A DNA stretch of 64,000 nucleotides from Rhizophagus irregularis (Eukaryota; Glomeromycota; Glomeromycetes; Glomerales; Glomeraceae): assembly GCF_026210795.1 (NCBI RefSeq), contig NC_089443.1:1302001-1366000 (forward strand), in the 5' to 3' direction. Below the pieces are notes generated by a model, which saw only the letters and a list, made by a program, of their open reading frames with translations, was not told where the DNA came from and searched no databases. The position numbers and the translations under genes are program-made. This document shows, one piece after another, positions 22,460 to 34,520 of the stretch. Position 1 is the first letter of the stretch; each line of letters opens with the position of its first letter.

Positions 22460-23199
22460 TATCTACGGAACATATCGGAATTATTTGAAACTTATTTTTT
22501 GTTTACCGATTGTGAAACAAGTTTCAAATTAAATTAAAAAAAAACAAAGGTTTTAAACAAAAATAGGACAATGGACTTTCCGCTAAATCATTTAGCCAAA
22601 TTTTCTCATAAATTTGCATAATCCAATTCAAATCATTTGCAAATCCATATAAATAAATAATTTCATTTGAATATAAACAACTTTCATAATTCAATTATAA
22701 AACAAATTATTTAGTATAAATAACGTTTAAAATTAAAAAAATTTTATTGATTTAAAATTACATGCAGAGTAAAACAGTCCATTATTGGAATTTAGGACTA
22801 CGAAATATAAATAAAATAAACAATACTAATGTAAATAATATATTTATTATATATAGATATTCTGTAGAGAAAGAATCGTTTCATTTTTACTTAATATAAT
22901 CAATCACTTTTTGATTTGATAGAAAGTATTAGAATTAGCAGCTGTGCCGATCAATAAAAATTATCTAAAAAGAGGTTTAAAGAATTGAATGACTTTCATT
23001 TTAGGCTCATAGAGAATAAATACTTGTTAGGATTTAAGAAAGCTTCTCTTTAGCTTTTTTGACAATAATTCAACTGCTGTGATAATTTGTAATAAATATT
23101 ATAAACTCGTACCACGTTATGATTAATATTTTTGTTTTTATTTTGACAAATTATGCAAATTTATTTATTAATTAACATATCCAAGCTATTTATTGTTTA
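22460..23199. other. Gene-free AT-rich stretch
   Basis: Nothing recognisable; no motif-bearing frame on either strand. Confidence 0.5.
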
Positions 23200-23684
23200 T
23201 TTTATTTCGGTCATTTATAGTGTTTCGGTAAAGTGGTTAACTAAAATGGTTGGTTAAACTAAAGGCATTTACCGATAAACATCGATCCCGGCTATGACCG
23301 GTGATAAATTTGAAAACTAGTCTGCTGTAAATATATAATTTTTTTTTAAACTAGATCTGTATAATTCGGCTGGGTAATGCTTCATATATTTTTGAACTCA
23401 CAAAAAAGGTAGTTTTTATGGTGGTTTACTTTATATATATTTTGTGCATAAATGATTGTGGGGCTAAAACATGTTTTTAGTCATTTACAATGTAGAAATT
23501 AAATTTCATTATAAATAGCCATTTTCAATAACTGAACAAAGAACTCGCTTCTTATTTTACTAAATAGTTCATATAATAATTTTATTGTTACAAATAAAAA
23601 TGGTATATATAAATAGAATTCATCCAAATGTTTCCATGTTGTATTATTAAAGTAAAAAGAAGAGAAGAATAGGTTTATTACAAG

Positions 23685-23835
23685 GTAAGTAATAATTCTG
23701 CCATTTTATTGAAATTATATTTGTTACCAAAATTTAAACATTTCTTTTTTTATAAACTGAAGTTCTTTGGTTAAATTTTTTGATTAGCTTTTATAGTTAG
23801 AACAGTTAACATGATAAATATTTTCTTAATTTCAG
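23685..23835 (+). other. Probable 5'-UTR intron of the 23.84 kb gene
   Basis: CAAG|GTAAGTAATA at 23685 is a strong donor and TTAATTTCAG ending at 23835 a strong acceptor, four bases before the start ATG. The 37.57 kb gene also has an acceptor-like TTTAG just before ATAAATGG, so a leader intron may be shared. Confidence 0.5.
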
Positions 23836-23839
23836 ATAA

Positions 23840-25500
23840 ATGGAAGAGGATTTATTCTACCAACATGAAAATAAATTTACGCCAAAGGAATTGAAAGATT
23901 GCCCAGAATGTAATAAACCTAGGATTTCTTTTGGATGGTGTAAAGAATGTGAAGCTAATTCTATGAAAGAAAATTTTCTTTATTGGACATCAGAAAATAA
24001 AGAGATTGATGAATTAATTCAATACACCCAACTAAACGCTACTCAAGCTTGTGATTACTTGGAATGGATCCCCTTTGAGAAATTCGAACTGGTTAAATAT
24101 GTTGGTAAGGGTGGATTCAGTAGCGTTTATTCAGCTCTTTGGATGGAAGGACCTAGATGGATTTGGGATGATGGCGCGCAAGAATGGACTCGAGCTGGGC
24201 CAATGAATGTTGCTTTAAAACGTCTCGATAATTCACAAAACATTTCAAGTTCTTACATTAATCAGGTAACTATGTTTAATGAAATTAAAAGTTTTGAATT
24301 AACATATATATAATCATTAAAAGCTGAACTTTTGAGACAATTGCGTTATAACATTTTTGAAAACGGAATAATAATTACAATATAAAGTTATCTGATAAAC
24401 AATGCCAGATTATTTTTACTCTATTACGGTCTTACAGACGCTCTGAAGTAACCGATTGTAATAAATAAACTGAATTTCTATCGGCATAAAAATATCATTA
24501 AATTTGCATATAAACAAATTTTTGAATAGGTTTTATATGATTTACAATAAAATAAATATAATAGAAGAAAAATGTAGTTCAGCTTAATAAAAATGGTGAA
24601 TAGATATTAATAGTTGAATTAAGAAAAATATAAATCATGTCAATCATATTTATTTTTATTTTACAATAGATTAAATCATACCATAAATGTTTGCAGTCTG
24701 CTTCATTGGCTGGAACGTTTGGTATTACAAAAGATCCAACGTCCAATTATATGATTGTGATGAAATATTACGAGAACGGAAACCTTTATCAATATCTTGA
24801 TCATTGCAACGGAATTCTTTCTTGGCGAGATATAATCGATATATTATGGGGAATCGCTGGAGGACTTGAAAGAATCCATTCCGAGGGAAAAATTCACGGA
24901 AATCTTCACGGAGGAAACTTACTTGTCGAAGACGAAAAAGTATCTACGGATGCTCGTATTGCTGACGTTGGTCTTCATGGACCATGTAATAATGACATAA
25001 ATAATGGTTCAATTCAAAGATACGGGGTCTTACCATATGTTGCGCCAGAAGTTTTACGTGGCGATAATTATAATATTGCTTCTGATATATATTCATTTGG
25101 TATAGTTATGAATACTCTTGCAACTGGAAAAAGACCCTGGTATAATAGAGTACATGATATTAATTTGGCAAAAGATATTTGTGATGGTAAAAGACTTGAA
25201 ATTCCTGATGATACGCCTAATTTTTATTCAGAATTGATGCAACAATGTTGGGATAATGATCCGGAAAACCGTCCAACTGCATCCTACTTAAATGAAAAAT
25301 TAGGAGAATGGATTATTTTAATATGCGATGACCCAAATCCTTCAAAGATTTCGGACGAGAACTCCGTTGCTGAAGAAAAAAGATGGAGGAAAATTTCTCA
25401 ATTGACTAAAAAAATTTCTCATCCAGAAATACATCCAGAAGCTTATTTTACAAGCATGCCCTTACATTTCCCGAACGATACGAAATTTTTTTACAGTTAA
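23840..25500 (+). CDS. Zinc-ribbon pseudokinase, open copy E
   Basis: Exons 23840-24265 and 24670-25500 (GTAACT...AATAG intron, phase 0) give 418 residues. Residues 21-37 form a zinc ribbon (Cys21, 24, 34, 37; CPEC...WCKEC). A helical linker (45-78) leads to a protein-kinase domain: glycine loop GKGGFSSV (89-96), VALK with Lys127, hinge IVMKYYENGN (171-180), catalytic loop HGNLHGGN (218-225), DVG (241-243), APEVLRG and SDIYSFG. The HRD aspartate is Asn220, and the expected alpha-C glutamate is Gln142 at the exon junction. Lys127, Asn225 and Asp241 remain. Architecture and C-terminal tail (SHPEIHPEAYFTS) match the large Rhizophagus zinc-ribbon TKL kinase family, whose usual members have HRD. 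ATP binding is possible; normal phosphotransfer is unlikely. Probably a scaffold or regulator. The start is fixed by the family MEE..YQ opening. Confidence 0.9.
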
Positions 25501-25939
25501 TTTAATTTTTTTTTATTCAGCTTATCTTCATTAGGCCGCTCCAATATAATTGTTGGTTTAATGATGAAAAGTTTGAGTGGGGAGGGGAATTACAATAAAC
25601 AAAGTAAGTGAAATGGTTATAATAAATTTTTGGAAATTTGGTAATTTAAGTTTGGGGGTATTTGAACATGCATAAATTATTATATGTTTTATTAAAATTT
25701 AGATTTTTCACAAAATTGAGTGGGGTGGGTACATTAAACAAACAATTAATTTGGAACGGCCTTATTATTAAATTATAATATTATCCGAAAATACATAATT
25801 ATGGGTCGGAATTACGATAATGTCAATAAAATTCCAGCCGGTACTAACTAAAAATTTAACTTTTGCTTTTTATGTACTTTATTATTATATATGATGCCGA
25901 ATATAAACACAGTATATGAATTTTAAGTTTCCAATAATA
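25501..25939. other. Downstream region of copy E
   Basis: No gene. Contains two G-rich short motifs (GAGTGGGG) about 150 bp apart, each followed by an A-rich run, and a foldback pair GGGTCGGAATTAC / AAAATTCCAGCCGGTAC (about 25803-25848) of the dispersed GGCCGGAATTAT type. Confidence 0.45.
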
Positions 25940-26770
25940 AAATTATAAATTATCTGATAAATAATAAATAAGCCTCCAAATTAGGTAAAATTGATAAGTT
26001 ATTAAGTAATCTCATTTTGGTCATTTGATCATTTATTTAATCATAAATGATAATTTGAGTTAGGTAATCTTTTAAGTTACACAAAATGATAAATTTGCAT
26101 AAATGAATTATTTATTGAGTGGTTATTCGGCAAATGACGAAGTGATAAATGATTTAAATGACAAAATGACAAATGGCGAGTCATTTCACTTTTTAAATGA
26201 CAAGCCATTTGAGATTGATGATGTTGACCAGCACTATGATTCCGGCCTGCATTATACAAATTTTTCTTTGGTTTTCTTTGATTAAAATCATGTGATGAGA
26301 TGTCAACCAATCAAAATCGGTTATTTCCGAATATTAGTGTTGTGCCCAAAATCTCAATATGCCCCAAAATTGACGATAATCATCGATGATTACTATGTGA
26401 AAAGTAATGGTAGAAAATTCTTAAGACATTATAAAGGTGGGCCGATAATTTAGGCCGATCGTTGATTTGGGGCATCATCATTTTATCATGTAAATACCGA
26501 TATACATTAGTTTTTATAAAAAATTTATAGCTTAGCTTATTTTTTATTTATTTAAAAGTTTTATCAACTTGGTAATTATATCATACAAGAATTTAAGAAT
26601 TTTATTTTAGAACGAATATAATTTTAAAAATTACTTGCTCAGAAAAAGTGAATTAATAAAAACTAAGAATTGTAAATAAATACATAACATGTAGTACTAG
26701 CAGAGAGACAAACAAAATTTTAATAATAGAAGTTGAACCTCTATTCTTGAAAAAATTTTAAAAAGTTTCA
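25940..26770 (+). repeat. Duplicated segment, copy 1 (inverted relative to 58.19-58.99 kb)
   Basis: Matches the reverse complement of 58190-58990 along its length: the AAATGAC-rich section (26100-26200), the GATTCCGGCCTGCATTATACAA motif (26239-26260), and the tail with CTTGGTAATTATATCATA and GAAGTTGAA. Copy 1 carries the TGTGCCC element at 26341-26473; copy 2 has unrelated DNA there. The 60-codon frame at 26103 is a product of the AAATGAC repeats. Confidence 0.75.
26341..26473. mobile_element. ~133-bp TGTGCCCAAAATC-ended miniature element
   Basis: The left end TGTGCCCAAAATC and right end GATTTGGGGCA are imperfect inverted repeats. Half of the same element, inverted, lies at about 18834-18925. 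It is absent from the duplicated segment near 58.6 kb, so it inserted after the duplication or was replaced there. The exact target duplication is not resolved. Confidence 0.55.
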
Positions 26771-27502
26771 GGTTGATTACAATTATTAAAAAACTAAATT
26801 TTTGTATTGTACAGTATAAAAAATTTCGATTGTTCAATAAAAGACATTAATGTATTTAAAATCTAGTTTAACACTAGAATTAATCTATTTCTAAATTACA
26901 ACTAAGCCATTATGAATTATGACCCTTTAACGAATTGTAAGCATTAAAAAAGATTCGATATTTTTAATTCGATATTTCCTAAAACGTATTAAAACTGGGG
27001 TACAGATAATCTCCTTGTTAAAAAAAAAGTGTCTACAAAAAAAGAATTATTTTGCCTGAATACGATCCGAAAAGGATAAATAATAATTAATAATAATTTA
27101 ACAAAAAAAGAAGGAGGCATGTTACAATTGTTACACAATAGGCTTTTTTATTTCCATTGGACGTATTACAACTTCTTTTTTCGTGTATCCGTTTGAAATT
27201 TCAGTAAAATTAAATATTCTTTGCGGAATTGATGTTTTAGTCATGAAATTTATTTCGATTTTATATTCGCTATACACAAATTACATTTTGGATACTATCC
27301 GTTATCCGGATATCCGTTGGATATTAAATTCTAACTTTGTCATTATAGATGATCATTGACTAAATGACTACCTGCTAAGCCATTTAAATCTGCGGGAGTG
27401 CGGGTCACTATATCTATAAATCGGGCAATTAGGAAACATGTTATGTACAGTGACCAATGTACGGTGATCTTTTGCTACGTATGTATGGTTGCACTGAGTG
27501 TA
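26771..27502. other. Gene-free stretch
   Basis: AT-rich, with a TATCCGGATATCCG-type low-complexity patch at about 27300-27325, similar to patches in block B. No gene seen. Confidence 0.45.
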
Positions 27503-27545
27503 CTGTACGTACATACGTACGTACGTACGTACGTATGTATGAAAG
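27503..27545. repeat. (ACGT)n microsatellite
   Basis: A run of GTAC/ACGT tetranucleotides with TGTA edges. It is fully self-complementary, so it can form a hairpin. It generates Tyr-Val-Arg repeats in short spurious frames on both strands. Confidence 0.85.
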
Positions 27546-27579
27546 AATAAGAGACCAAACGCAAATACAAATGATAAGA

Positions 27580-27792
27580 CGCACCGGCAAAAATTTAGCA
27601 ATCACGTGGCATGCCTCTAAATCATCACAGCCATCACGTCCTACCAGGTTTGCGCTATTTTATATATTTATCTGAGGGACTTTGTTTTTATTTTTGAGTA
27701 GGTAAAATCTTATTTGTCACCAACTGTTTACTTTCACGTGTTCGTGCATAATGCCGTAACGCTGGCCCTGTGCTACAATTTTTGCCAGTGCG
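27580..27792. mobile_element. 213-bp miniature inverted-repeat element
   Basis: Left end CGCACCGGCAAAAATTTAGC; right end reverse-complemented CGCACTGGCAAAAATTGTAG. The interior shares ATATTTATCTGAGGGACTT with the interiors of the elements at 4799-5002 and 34312-34510, suggesting one broad Mutator-like group with different ends. No clear target duplication was found. Confidence 0.6.
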
Positions 27793-29737
27793 GCTGGGTG
27801 GTTTTTCGTAACCATATGCTGTTATACATACGTATGTTTGTCATGTCGTACAGTCACAAAATCAACGTATAGTACAGATCATACACTGTTTCATTAGAAC
27901 ATATTAAACTAAATTTATTTCTCAGTCTTAAACTCTGTAATGAATTCTCAAAAATTAATATTTAAAGAATGAAAAATGCGATAAAAACTTTTATTAATAT
28001 TGTGAGGGAGGAAAAATTAGTATTTGGCATAACTTTTTTTTTTTGCGTGATAAAGATCAATTATTAAATTATTAAATTCTACTTATTTACTTAACATTAT
28101 GAATATTTTTTCGGGTTTTCGTCTGGTAGTCGTGTGTTAATGCACACATGAATATCATATTAATAATTTATTTAAGAAATAATAAATAAATATGCATGAT
28201 TATTATATATTTACAGATAATAAGTAATCGGTAAATAAATTGGCTGTGAAAGCTTATTTCCCTCCTTTTTATTACGCAGCTTATAAAAATACATATGTTT
28301 TCAATAAGTATGTTGAATGAAAGGTTGATTTAATAAATTTTTATTCAACATTCTTAGAATAAGGTTTTACATTTGTTCGCAAACTGAAAGCTTGTTATAA
28401 CACTTTATAAACCATTTTAATATATCTGACGGTGGTTATTCTTCTGTATACATATTTTATTACAGAAAATAATAAATCATATTCATCTTCTTAATGGGAA
28501 TCAAAGTATAGCTATATCATAGATAAAAATGTTAATATCTTAAATAAACAGAGGAAGATACATGCAATAATAATATTAGATTTTTGAAAAAGAAAAATTT
28601 TTATAATAAAAAATGGAAATATCCTAAAAATGAATCGATATTGTGTAATTTGATGGAATAAGATGCATACAGTACATTTATTTTTATTTATTTGTCCATA
28701 GTTTGATAAAATTAATGAAAAGAAAATCCGGTGAAAAATTGAGCAATTAATAAAACATTTGCACTTTGCCGAGGAGGGTTAGCGATAAGTCTCGGTGTTT
28801 CCATTATTAATGCGTATTAGGTTAAGTCGAAAATGTCTTCTTATAATTCTTTGTCTTCTTAGTTGTTTCTGAGAAGGCATTTTAAGTTGTAATATATGTA
28901 TTTTAAGGAGGAGATAATATACGTATATTTATGGAAGAGATAAAAAAAGTTGTAAAAAAGACGATGTATTTATATAAAATTTAAATATTCAGTGTTATCT
29001 GAACTACGTGTAGGTAAATAATAGTTATTGGGTGGGGTTGAATCATCACCGAACTGCGAAACCATCATACCCAATAACTGTGTTATTATGCAGACGTGTT
29101 CCATTTAAAAAAAATAATAAATAAACTCTATAAGCTTATTTATTAGCACAGAACAATAGGTATTTATCTATAAAGATTAATATTGTGATATTTAATCCAA
29201 AGCGACTAATGTGTCAAAAATATCAAAGACATTTATGCAATAATAATTTATCTAAAAATAACAGTATGATAATAGATGTCAATAAATATGATATTTTAAA
29301 ATAAGATCCGAACATATACTATCATCAGTCATAGATATTAAAATATTTTCATTTACGCATATTTTTTGGCTGGGTTCGATTTTATATCTGATCTTTTGAT
29401 CCATAAAATTAAGTCGAACTGAACTTTTCATATGTTCTCATTATCTCGCTATTTATAGCTTACAATTGGTGCAGATTTATGGATACATGAAATAAAGTTT
29501 CGCTCTTTTACATGAATAAAGGTGATAATATTATTTTAATAATGTTTATAGTAATAACCAAACAAATGACACTTATTATAATAATTTATATAAGATTAAT
29601 AATCTTAAAATTTAATCAAGTGTAGCGATCATTATCAAAATAAACGATACTCATGTGATTATTTGCCGGAAGTTTCACTGGTGAAAATCCGAAAATCGCA
29701 ATATTACTAAAATACTATAGAGTGTATAACTGATAAA
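27793..29737. other. Gene-free AT-rich stretch with one hairpin
   Basis: About 1.9 kb without a supported gene on either strand. The only structured item is the inverted repeat at 29018-29086. Confidence 0.5.
29018..29086. repeat. Short inverted repeat / hairpin
   Basis: ATAATAGTTATTGGGT at the left pairs with ACCCAATAACTGTGTTAT at the right. The inner part GGGGTTGAATC...GAAACC can pair again. It looks like a foldback insertion or a structured RNA; it lacks the conserved boxes of a tRNA. Confidence 0.4.
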
Positions 29738-30300
29738 GGATTAAAAGGAATCGAAAGATTATCCGGAATAAACCTAGGTTTTCTTTTGGATGGTGTAAGG
29801 AATGTGAAGCTAATTCTATGAAAGAAAATTTTCTTTATTGTACATCAGGAAATAAAGATATTGATGAATTAATTCAATTCACTCAACTAAACGCTACTCA
29901 AGCTTGTGATTACTTGGAATGGATAAATTTGAATGTTAAATATATTAATAAGGGTGGATTTACTAGCGGTTATTCAGTCTGATACAAAAGAATGGACACG
30001 AGTTGGTTGCTTCGAAGTCCTTATATTGGTAATTACAGAAGATAACTCTGGCCAAATTTATAGTGCCAGCCAGAATTTCTGTTAGGATTTATGATCGCGT
30101 GATTATTTCACGGTTCGCTAAGATCATAATTATTTGTTTTATAGATTCAGCGTCACAAAATATTCACAATCTGCTTCATTGGCTGGAACATTTGGTATTA
30201 TCAGAAGAAACAAATTCGGTGAGTTTGTTGGAAGCTTTAATGGGTAAAATCCAGCATCTAATTATATGATCGTAATGACGTATTATGAAAACAGAGAATT
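29738..30300 (+). pseudogene. Pseudokinase copy F, broken
   Basis: Exon 1 pieces follow the 23.84 kb gene closely (FSFGWCKECEANSMKENFLYC, then NATQACDYLEW). They lose the first zinc-ribbon cysteines, part of the WIPFEKFE segment and most of the glycine loop to VALK region; a stop (TGA) follows the YSV segment near 29980. Exon 2 starts near 30146 with HKIFTICFIGWNIWY-type shifted frames and ends after the YYEN segment near 30300. The dispersed motif ATAGTGCCAGCCAGAATT lies in its intron, as in copies A and J. Confidence 0.85.
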
Positions 30301-30758
30301 ATAGCATAAATTTCTTTATTCAACTGATAAAACTTAACCTTAATATTTATCTAATAGATACATGCGAGGATTACGTATATAATTGTCGTTTGATTATAAC
30401 ATATACCACAACAGTACAAATAACGCTTTTAGGAAATAAATAATATTAAATAATTAAAACTAAACAAAAAAAAACCTTAGGTAGAATGTTTCTTATCATA
30501 AAAATGAATTAAAAGCTTACAAAGATAAAACTTTAAAATAACCTATTATGTTCACTGTAATCTTTCAACAGTTGAAAGCTTTTTGAAGGATTACTCGAAT
30601 AGAATCGAACGAAACAGTATAATTTACATACATATACATACAGTAAATAAAGAGGTATACTCTATTGAATAACGCGTAATTAAAATTAGAATTGGTTAAT
30701 CATTAAATTTAACATTTTAAATGTTTTCGGTAATTTCGGATTAGTATAATGACTTAAA
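30301..30758. other. Gene-free spacer between copies F and G
   Basis: AT-rich; nothing recognisable. It would contain the 3' end of copy G, read leftward. Confidence 0.4.
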
Positions 30759-32136
30759 TTATTTGCAAGGTAAAGGAATACTTGTATAATATGCTTCGGG
30801 ATGTATTTCAGGATGAGAATTCTTTTGTGGCAATTGAGAAACCATTTTCCATCTTTTCTCCTCGGCTACAGAGTTCTCGTCTGAAATTTCTGAAGGGTTT
30901 GGATCATCACATATTAGAATGATCCATTCTCCAAGCTTTTCGTTTAAATAGGATGCTGTTGGCCGTTTTTTTGGATCATCATCCCAACATTGTTGCATTA
31001 AGTCCGAATAAAATTTTGGCATATCTACAGGAATTTCAAGTCTTTTACCGTCGCAAATATCTATTGCCAAACTAATGTCATGTGCTCTATTATACCAAGG
31101 CCTTCTTCCGGTTGCAAGTGTATTCATAACTATACCAAATGAATATATGTCGGAGGCAGTACTATGATTTTCTCCACGTAGAACTTCTGGCGCAACATAT
31201 GGCAAGACTCCATATTTTTGATTCGAGTTTTTATTCTCATCATTGCATGATCCATGGAGTCCTACATCACTAATTCGAGCATCTGTAGAAACTTTTTCGT
31301 CTTCAATAAGTAAATTTCCTCCGTGAAGATTCCCATGGATTTTTCCTTCGGAATGAATCCTTTCAAGGCCTCCTGCTATTCCCCACAGCATATCGATCAT
31401 GTCTCTCCAGGAGAGAATTCCATTGCAATGATCAAGGTATTGATACAGGTTGCCATTTTCGTAATACTTTATTACAATCATATAATTGGATGTTGGATCT
31501 TTTGTAATACCAAATGTTCCAGCTAATGAAACCGATTGTAAACATTTATGGTATGTTTTAATCTATTAAAAAATAAAAAAATAATTATGAAATACAAACT
31601 TAAAGAAATAATATAACTAATACAATGGTAGAACAATTATTTCCATTTCAGAAATTATGACTATTCCTAAGATCTTTCGAACATTTATTAATTATTAATT
31701 GATAATTTACCTGATTAATGTAAGAACTTGAAATGCCTTGTGAATTATCGAGACGTTTCAAGGCAACATTCATTGGCCCAGCTCGAGACCATTCTTGCGC
31801 CCCGTCATCCCAAATCCACCTGGGTCCTTCCATCCAAAGGGCTGAATAAACACTACTAAATCCACCTTTACCAATATATTTAACCATTTCAAATTTCTCA
31901 AAAGGGATCCATTCTAAATAATCACAAACTTGGGTTGCGTTCAATTGAGTATGTTGAATTAATTTGTCAATCTCTTCATTTTCTGATGTCCAATAAAGAA
32001 AGTTTCCTTTCATAGAATTAGCTTCACATTCCTTACACCATCCAAAAGAAATCCTAGGTTTATTACATTCCGGACAATTCTCTAATTCCTTTGGAGTAAA
32101 AGTATTTCTTTGTTGACAATATAAATTCTCTTCCAT
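30759..32136 (-). CDS. Zinc-ribbon pseudokinase, open copy G
   Basis: Exons 32136-31711 and 31562-30759 give 409 residues. The intron (31710-31563, 148 bp) is the shortest among the open copies and shows the family's GTAA...AATAG ends. Zinc ribbon CPEC...WCKEC, glycine loop GKGGFSSV, VALK, catalytic loop HGNLHGGN (Asn for the HRD aspartate), SDVG, APEVLRG and SDIYSFG are all present. The residue before the exon junction is again Gln. The C-terminus is shorter than in copy E (ends YYTSIPLPCK). Closest to copy E in the zinc-ribbon half (KECEANSMK, SENEEIDKLIQ). Transcribed towards the broken copy F, which lies on the other strand. Confidence 0.9.
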
Positions 32137-32168
32137 TATAACGTCTAGTTATTATTATTAATTTTTCT

Positions 32169-32266
32169 CCCTATAAAAAAATTCTGGCAAAAACTCTGAT
32201 AAATGATCATATTTCTAATTTTTTTAAACTGACACGTGGTCATTTTATGAAAAAAATTTTATAGGG
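32169..32266. mobile_element. 98-bp CCCTATAAAA-ended miniature element in the upstream region of copy G
   Basis: Ends CCCTATAAAAAAATTC and AAAAAAATTTTATAGGG are inverted. It lies 33 bp upstream of the copy G start codon, so it is probably within the leader or core promoter. The target duplication is not clear. Confidence 0.65.
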
Positions 32267-34311
32267 ACTTCGTTTGTGATATATCATATAGTTTGGAAAT
32301 GTTTTTTTAAAAGTTACTTTTCCCGCAACAATCGGAAAAAAATTCGTACAAATATGTATGCTCTATGCGCTATTGATTTGTTAAAGATGGGTTCTAAATG
32401 GTTGCAACTAAACCCCTAAAGACTTTTGAAATGTGCTTTAATCTCCGATTATGTTCCGAAAATATTAATTTTCAGAACTTTATGGTCAGATGACCAGCCA
32501 GTGTGACCAATCACTTGACCGCTCCGATTTAATTTGCCAAATTTAGAATGTAATTCATTAATTCTGCTAATGGCAATTAATATCAATTGACTAAATAAAC
32601 ATTAAGATTTTTAATACATTATTGTAACGGAAGTCCATCGTTAATATATTTATAAACTCATCCAGCGTAACCATCAAAAAATCAAAAAAGCTTGGCACGT
32701 GATTCATATGATTTGTGTGGCTGTGTGTGGCTATGGAACGTCACTAATTAAAAAAACAATTTCCAAGATGCCAGTTTGATAATTTTTTATTTCTACAAGA
32801 GTTTTTCATCTTTTCTCAAATCTTTGATGACAATTATTGCAAGTTTTGAATTGCTTAACATTTTAATTACATAACTTATAAATTCAAACGATGGTCTAAA
32901 TGATTTGCAACCGTTACAATAGATATCTTTAGAATTCCAGTTTTATTTTAAAATAAAAAATACAACTTTGATTTTAAAAACAATTTTGTAAATATAGAAT
33001 ATTCATTTGAATAATAAACGTAAACGCGAAAAAAAATTACGCGAAATAGACCGTAGGTGCCAAAAAGCTTAACCAGCGCTTGCCGCAACTGTGTTATATA
33101 TATATATGCTCAAAAATCACATGCTCGAGCTGTTTATACTATGTGGTCTGTAGAAAAATCACGTGTCATTAATTGATACAAAAAATTGAGTTACAAATGT
33201 AAAAGGAAATAAGCAGGGGTAGTTTAATTCAAAAAGGAAATTATAGTGACGTAATCGAATAGAAGGAAATTGCATGGATTATTCTTCTGTAAATTGTCCT
33301 TCAGACAATCGACCCATGTTAATATTACTAATGGGTAAATTACATCCAGTCTTTTAGAAACACCATAGTGTTCAGGTTTTTTTCATTTTCCGGCAAAACC
33401 AGACAAACTATTTTTGAATTTAACATTTCTCAACTTTAATAACCAGTTTATCAATGGACATATTGATAAAGACATTCCATTTTATTTGGATTATTCCTAG
33501 GAATCGGTGTTCGAGATGCGGGTATCTCTGGTACCGCATCTAGTGATTTCAGGATAGAAGAATCAGAGGCTAATTATTGTGTGATTGTTTGATTCAGTTT
33601 CTTGATATCTATAATCGTTTAGGGTAAGAAAATTACTCTAAGTAATCTATTTCTAAACCACAAGTTTAATAACTTCGTCGCGTTGTTTGACCATCATGAA
33701 AAAAAATAATTTATGTTTCAGGTATGTAAAAATTCAAACAATTGAAGCGTACATTAATTAAAATGGTACTAATGCCAAGCGATAAAGATTGGCTGATGGT
33801 TTAGCGATCCGATTTTCACAATTCAAAAATAAGCAAAAACAAACTTAAACTTTGTGGTCAATGATCAGTCAACATGTTCGAATTGGTTGCAATCAAAAAC
33901 CCGAATGATCAGAAACGAACAGACCTACTGGTACCATGAACATATATACATATATTTGTTAGAGAATTTTATAGACAATATAATTTCAAAAGTACTGTAA
34001 AAGTCCGAATCTCGATTTGTTTATGATATGCCGATACTAATAAACATAATTTATATATATTTATATATATATTAGTTTAAGTGTTTAACTATCCTCTGAC
34101 TCGCTGTACCCCATAATCAAACATGAAGGGGTGCATTTTTGCACAAAAAAATTATTAGCAATTGTCAAATAATTTCTGTGTAGCTTATTAATGAAAATAT
34201 ATTTTACAGCATGTTTCGGAAGATCCTACCCATATCCGCCGATCTGCAGAATACATTTCTGCAGATTGTGCAGATTGGCGGAAATATAAAACATGGTATT
34301 ACATAGACTAG
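32267..34311. other. Gene-free AT-rich stretch with a Harbinger-like remnant
   Basis: No gene supported. Position 33760-33931 carries a single end of the element family found whole at 52677-53130: an interior ATTGGCTGATGG motif and the terminal CCCGAATGATCAGAAACGAA, without a matching left end. The remainder is AT-rich. Confidence 0.5.
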
Positions 34312-34510
34312 GGGTAGTCTTACCACACCACCCTCGGTTACACAAATATTTGTTGGGTGTGATGTCCGAGGTGCGTGATAAATAGAGATCAGGCTAGAAA
34401 AAAAAAATTAAGTCCCTCAGATAAATATAAAAAATGCGAACGCGGATATCACGTGACGATGTGACGCTAAATGTCACTGTGTAACCGAGGGTGGTGTGGT
34501 AAGAATTTCC
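34312..34510. mobile_element. 199-bp miniature inverted-repeat element with 10-bp target duplication (Mutator-like)
   Basis: The left end begins GGGTAGTCTTACC and the right end, reverse-complemented, GGGAAATTCTTACC; both continue ACACCACCCTCGGTTACAC without mismatch. The 10-bp repeat CATAGACTAG flanks the element exactly (34302-34311 and 34511-34520). Near-identical ends and a perfect 10-bp duplication suggest a recent insertion. It shares the CTGAGGGACTT-type interior with the 4799-5002 element. Confidence 0.9.
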
Positions 34511-34520
34511 CATAGACTAG

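Noticed and set aside
27368-27675. Tyr-Val-Arg repeat proteins on both strands
   Set aside because: Translation of the self-complementary ACGT microsatellite.
29018-29086. tRNA gene
   Set aside because: Has a GGTTGAATC piece reminiscent of a T-loop but no consistent cloverleaf, anticodon arm or A box.
33760-33931. A complete second Harbinger-like element
   Set aside because: Only the right end and part of the interior are recognisable; no left terminal repeat was found.
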